64,000 nt of DNA from assembly GCF_004793545.1 (NCBI RefSeq), contig NZ_SRYA01000013.1, positions 1-64,000 of the forward strand. Direction: 5' to 3'. The notes under the pieces are model-generated. The model saw only the letters and a program-made list of their open reading frames with translations, did not search any database and had not been told where the DNA came from. Source of the DNA: Petralouisia muris (GTDB lineage Bacteria; Bacillota; Clostridia; Lachnospirales; Lachnospiraceae). The position numbers and the translations under genes were made by a program. Positions 62,043 to 64,000 of this stretch are shown here, piece after piece. Each line of letters opens with the position of its first letter. Position 1 is the first letter of the stretch.

Positions 62043-62969
62043 TTATATAAGGATGCCATAATGTATCATGGCATATTTTTTCACCTGTTCGGCACATTCG
62101 TGCTGATTGATTGCCTGAAAAACGGCAATGCTCTGACCAAAAAATTCTAACGCCACATCATATTGCTCTAACGCTGCCAGCGCACAGGCTTTGTTGCACA
62201 GAAGCATGGGAAATGTATGCAATTTTCCATATTCAATACAGTAATCAATTCCCGCCTGGCAGAGTTTCAGGGCGTCTTTATGCATTCCTTCCCGGCCCAG
62301 CCAGGAAGACAGATTTTGAAGAATCATGGGGTATTTGTCAGATATCTCATCTCCATGCAGGGTGTGTGATTCAATATATTCTTTCAAGCCGTATAACAGC
62401 TGAATCCCTTCCAATACCCTTCCTAAATTGTAATATGCGCAGCCAATATTGTTTAATATTGTAATTTCATGATAAGTCAGCAGCCGGGAACGAATATGAA
62501 TTCCGTCAAAATCAGGCATTGTCATATGAATGGTATGCAAAAGCTCTTTCAGAACCCATTCGGCCTTCTTTCCTTTCTCTTTTTCAATCAGGACTTTTGC
62601 AAAAGCAAGATACTGCTTTTCCATTTTCAAATGAACAGAATTGCCCCTATGGCCCTGTATCCTTGCTTCGATGGAGGCAGCAAGTCTTTCCGCCTGCTCA
62701 AAATCCCTATTTCCAAGGCAGCTGGTCAGCTGCTGCTCAAGTTCATAGCCTTCCCGCTCTTGCCGGTTTAAAAATACGTTATAAATCCGATCCACAATTC
62801 CCAGGCGTTGCAGCAGCCCTTCCAGGATTTTCTTTCCTGGCGTCTGAAGGCCGTTTTCAATCCTGGACAAAGTGGATGCGGTACAGATTCCGTAACAAAG
62901 CTCTTCCTGGGAATAATGCCGACGTTCTCTGGTATCACGGATTAATTCGCCGATGGTATAATATGCCAT
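62043..62969 (-). CDS. HTH-TPR regulator (RRNPP-like)
   Basis: The 308-residue protein has an N-terminal XRE helix-turn-helix (about residues 6-60: LIRDTRERRHYSQEELCYGI, STLSRIENGLQTP) and a long helical region with TPR-like repeats (AYYNLGRVLEGIQLLYGL, HKDALKLCQAGIDYCI, EQYDVALEFFGQSI). This plan is shared with RRNPP regulators (Rap, Rgg, PlcR, NprR), which respond to short peptides. No cognate peptide gene of the classical secreted type is adjacent; a six-codon frame lies convergently. AAAGGAG precedes ATG 62969. Targets are unknown, but the inverted repeat at 61855-61900 is the nearest operator-like element. Confidence 0.85.
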   Translation of the reverse strand: MAYYTIGELIRDTRERRHYSQEELCYGICTASTLSRIENGLQTPGKKILEGLLQRLGIVDRIYNVFLNRQEREGYELEQQLTSCLGNRDFEQAERLAASIEARIQGHRGNSVHLKMEKQYLAFAKVLIEKEKGKKAEWVLKELLHTIHMTMPDFDGIHIRSRLLTYHEITILNNIGCAYYNLGRVLEGIQLLYGLKEYIESHTLHGDEISDKYPMILQNLSSWLGREGMHKDALKLCQAGIDYCIEYGKLHTFPMLLCNKACALAALEQYDVALEFFGQSIAVFQAINQHECAEQVKKYAMIHYGILI

Positions 62970-63032
62970 GGCTCATAAACTCCTTTCCGCAAAATTTTTC
63001 CTTTCTTATCATACCCAGTCTGTTCTTTTTTG

Positions 63033-64000
63033 TCAACGAAGTATTTCTTCCTTAATCTGCAGCTGAATGACAAAGGATTTTACACTGCCCTCTTCTTCCT
63101 CCTGATTCAGCGTAAGGCTTCCTTCGTGCATGGAAATGATTTTATGGGCAATGCATAAACCCAATCCGCTGCCGCCTCTGCTTCGGCGGGATTCATCTCC
63201 TGAGACGAAAGGGTCAAAAATATATTTTGCAGTCTCAGGCGGTATCACGGGCCCGTTATCGCTGATACGGATGGTTATAGTTTCATCCTCCTCTTTTGCC
63301 TTTATCCAGACAGCCGTTCCCCTGGGATTATGCCGGACGGCATTGTTCAGTAAATTGGAAATCACCCGCTCAAACTGCAGCTTATCCACAGAAAACCAAA
63401 GAGACTCTTCTGGAATGTCTGCAAAAACTTCCATCTCTTTTTCTTCAAAGTCCAGATACAGATCTGCGACGCATTTCCTCAAAAGCTCCCACAGATTTTC
63501 CCTGGATTTTTTTAGCTGATATCCCTCGCTGTCCAGTTTTACATACTCAAACAAAAGGCTGATCAGACCATTCATCTGCATGGACTTCCCATAGATGGCT
63601 TCCAGATATTCCTGAACCGGGGCATCCCGCTCTTCCAGCAGCGCCCTGGCATAGCCGGCTACCGTTGTCATGGGAGTTTTCAGATCGTGGGCCACGTCAG
63701 ACAGCAGGAGATTTCTCCTTCTGTCATATTCCTCCCGCTGCTGCCGCTCCTGCTCTTTTAACTGCCGGATATGAAGCTCTGCCATTCTGCTGAACAAAAG
63801 AGCTGCGATCAAATAAGGAAGAAGCAGCGTAATGATAATAATAATTGTTAAAAGGGCTGTTCCCATCAGGTAAATCTGTGTTTCCCGTCCGGACATATGG
63901 CTGGTCCGTTCGGAAAGATACTCCGTCAGCCTGCTTCCGGCAAAGTGTTCGGCAGCGCCCTGCAGCCCAACCCCTGCAATGCCGGGAAAGTGACTGCCGA
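63033..64000 (-). CDS. Sensor histidine kinase, 5' end beyond the window
   Basis: The reading frame is open to the window edge, so the N-terminus is missing. From the visible part: extracytoplasmic residues, one membrane helix (LLTIIIIITLLLPYLIAALLF), a short linker, HisKA with the phosphorylated His in SDVAHDLKTPMTTVAGYARAL, then HATPase_c with N box NLLNNAVRHNP, G1 DNGPVIPP and G2 GGSGLGLCIAHK. An ATG at 63896 would make a 287-residue form, but coding continues upstream. The response regulator should lie upstream of it, outside the window. The stimulus is unknown. The next gene on this strand, 62043-62969, is separate. Confidence 0.88.
   Translation of the reverse strand, partial: GSHFPGIAGVGLQGAAEHFAGSRLTEYLSERTSHMSGRETQIYLMGTALLTIIIIITLLLPYLIAALLFSRMAELHIRQLKEQERQQREEYDRRRNLLLSDVAHDLKTPMTTVAGYARALLEERDAPVQEYLEAIYGKSMQMNGLISLLFEYVKLDSEGYQLKKSRENLWELLRKCVADLYLDFEEKEMEVFADIPEESLWFSVDKLQFERVISNLLNNAVRHNPRGTAVWIKAKEEDETITIRISDNGPVIPPETAKYIFDPFVSGDESRRSRGGSGLGLCIAHKIISMHEGSLTLNQEEEEGSVKSFVIQLQIKEEILR

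Overview
The window looks like core chromosome of a spore-forming Firmicute, most probably Lachnospiraceae (Clostridia). The evidence is gene content and order: cotJABC, yqfC-yqfD-phoH-ybeY, mutS-mutL-miaA, radC-mreBCD-PBP2-minCDE-rodA, HlyD-like-yggS-sepF-ylmH, lexA with a divergent LysM gene, obgE-yhbY-nadD-yqeK-rsfS, rplU-prp-rpmA, a radical-SAM pair next to RNase G, and a hisZ-dependent histidine operon. AAGGAGG-type ribosome sites are strong, and GTG/TTG starts are fairly common. No tRNA, rRNA, CRISPR array, insertion sequence or prophage was seen. The assignment rests on reading alone; no database search was possible.

Layout. 1-2.2 kb: a broken histidine-kinase fragment, then spore-coat cotJABC on the minus strand; CotJA carries a 42-bp tandem repeat. 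2.2-6.3 kb: Dus, an Hsp90-family chaperone and pyrimidine-nucleoside phosphorylase. 6.4-12.1 kb: sporulation genes yqfC/yqfD, then phoH, a PgpH-like membrane protein whose HD site has lost most metal ligands, ybeY and a DUF3048 lipoprotein. 12.2-24.3 kb: a SpoVB-like flippase, a BofC-like membrane protein, two flavoproteins, mutS, mutL, miaA and a PLP enzyme. 24.4-35.4 kb: radC and a long wall/division cluster (mreBCD, PBP2, minCDE, rodA, mgsA, a DD-carboxypeptidase), then a small P-loop protein. 35.5-42.9 kb: a DUF378 protein, an HlyD-like protein, yggS, sepF, ylmH, aroB, lspA, an RluD-like enzyme and a cytidylate-kinase-like protein.

43-55.7 kb is mostly minus strand: a tyrosine recombinase, dtd, a frameshifted plsC-type acyltransferase, a LysM protein divergent from lexA across an apparent SOS control region, then the translation and ribosome block. 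55.8-61.0 kb is hisZ-hisG-hisD-hisB-hisIE, transcribed leftward from a consensus promoter; HisIE carries an extra N-terminal HisA/HisF-like barrel that lacks the catalytic aspartates. 61.2-63.0 kb holds recU, a symmetric divergent promoter region, a possible six-codon gene with a near-perfect ribosome site and its own terminator, and a convergent HTH-TPR regulator of RRNPP type. The window ends inside a sensor kinase.

The best candidate for something undescribed is the recU / micro-ORF / HTH-TPR arrangement at 61.83-62.97 kb. Next come the degenerate PgpH-like protein at 9.2-10.4 kb and the pseudo-HisF fusion at 55.9-57.1 kb.
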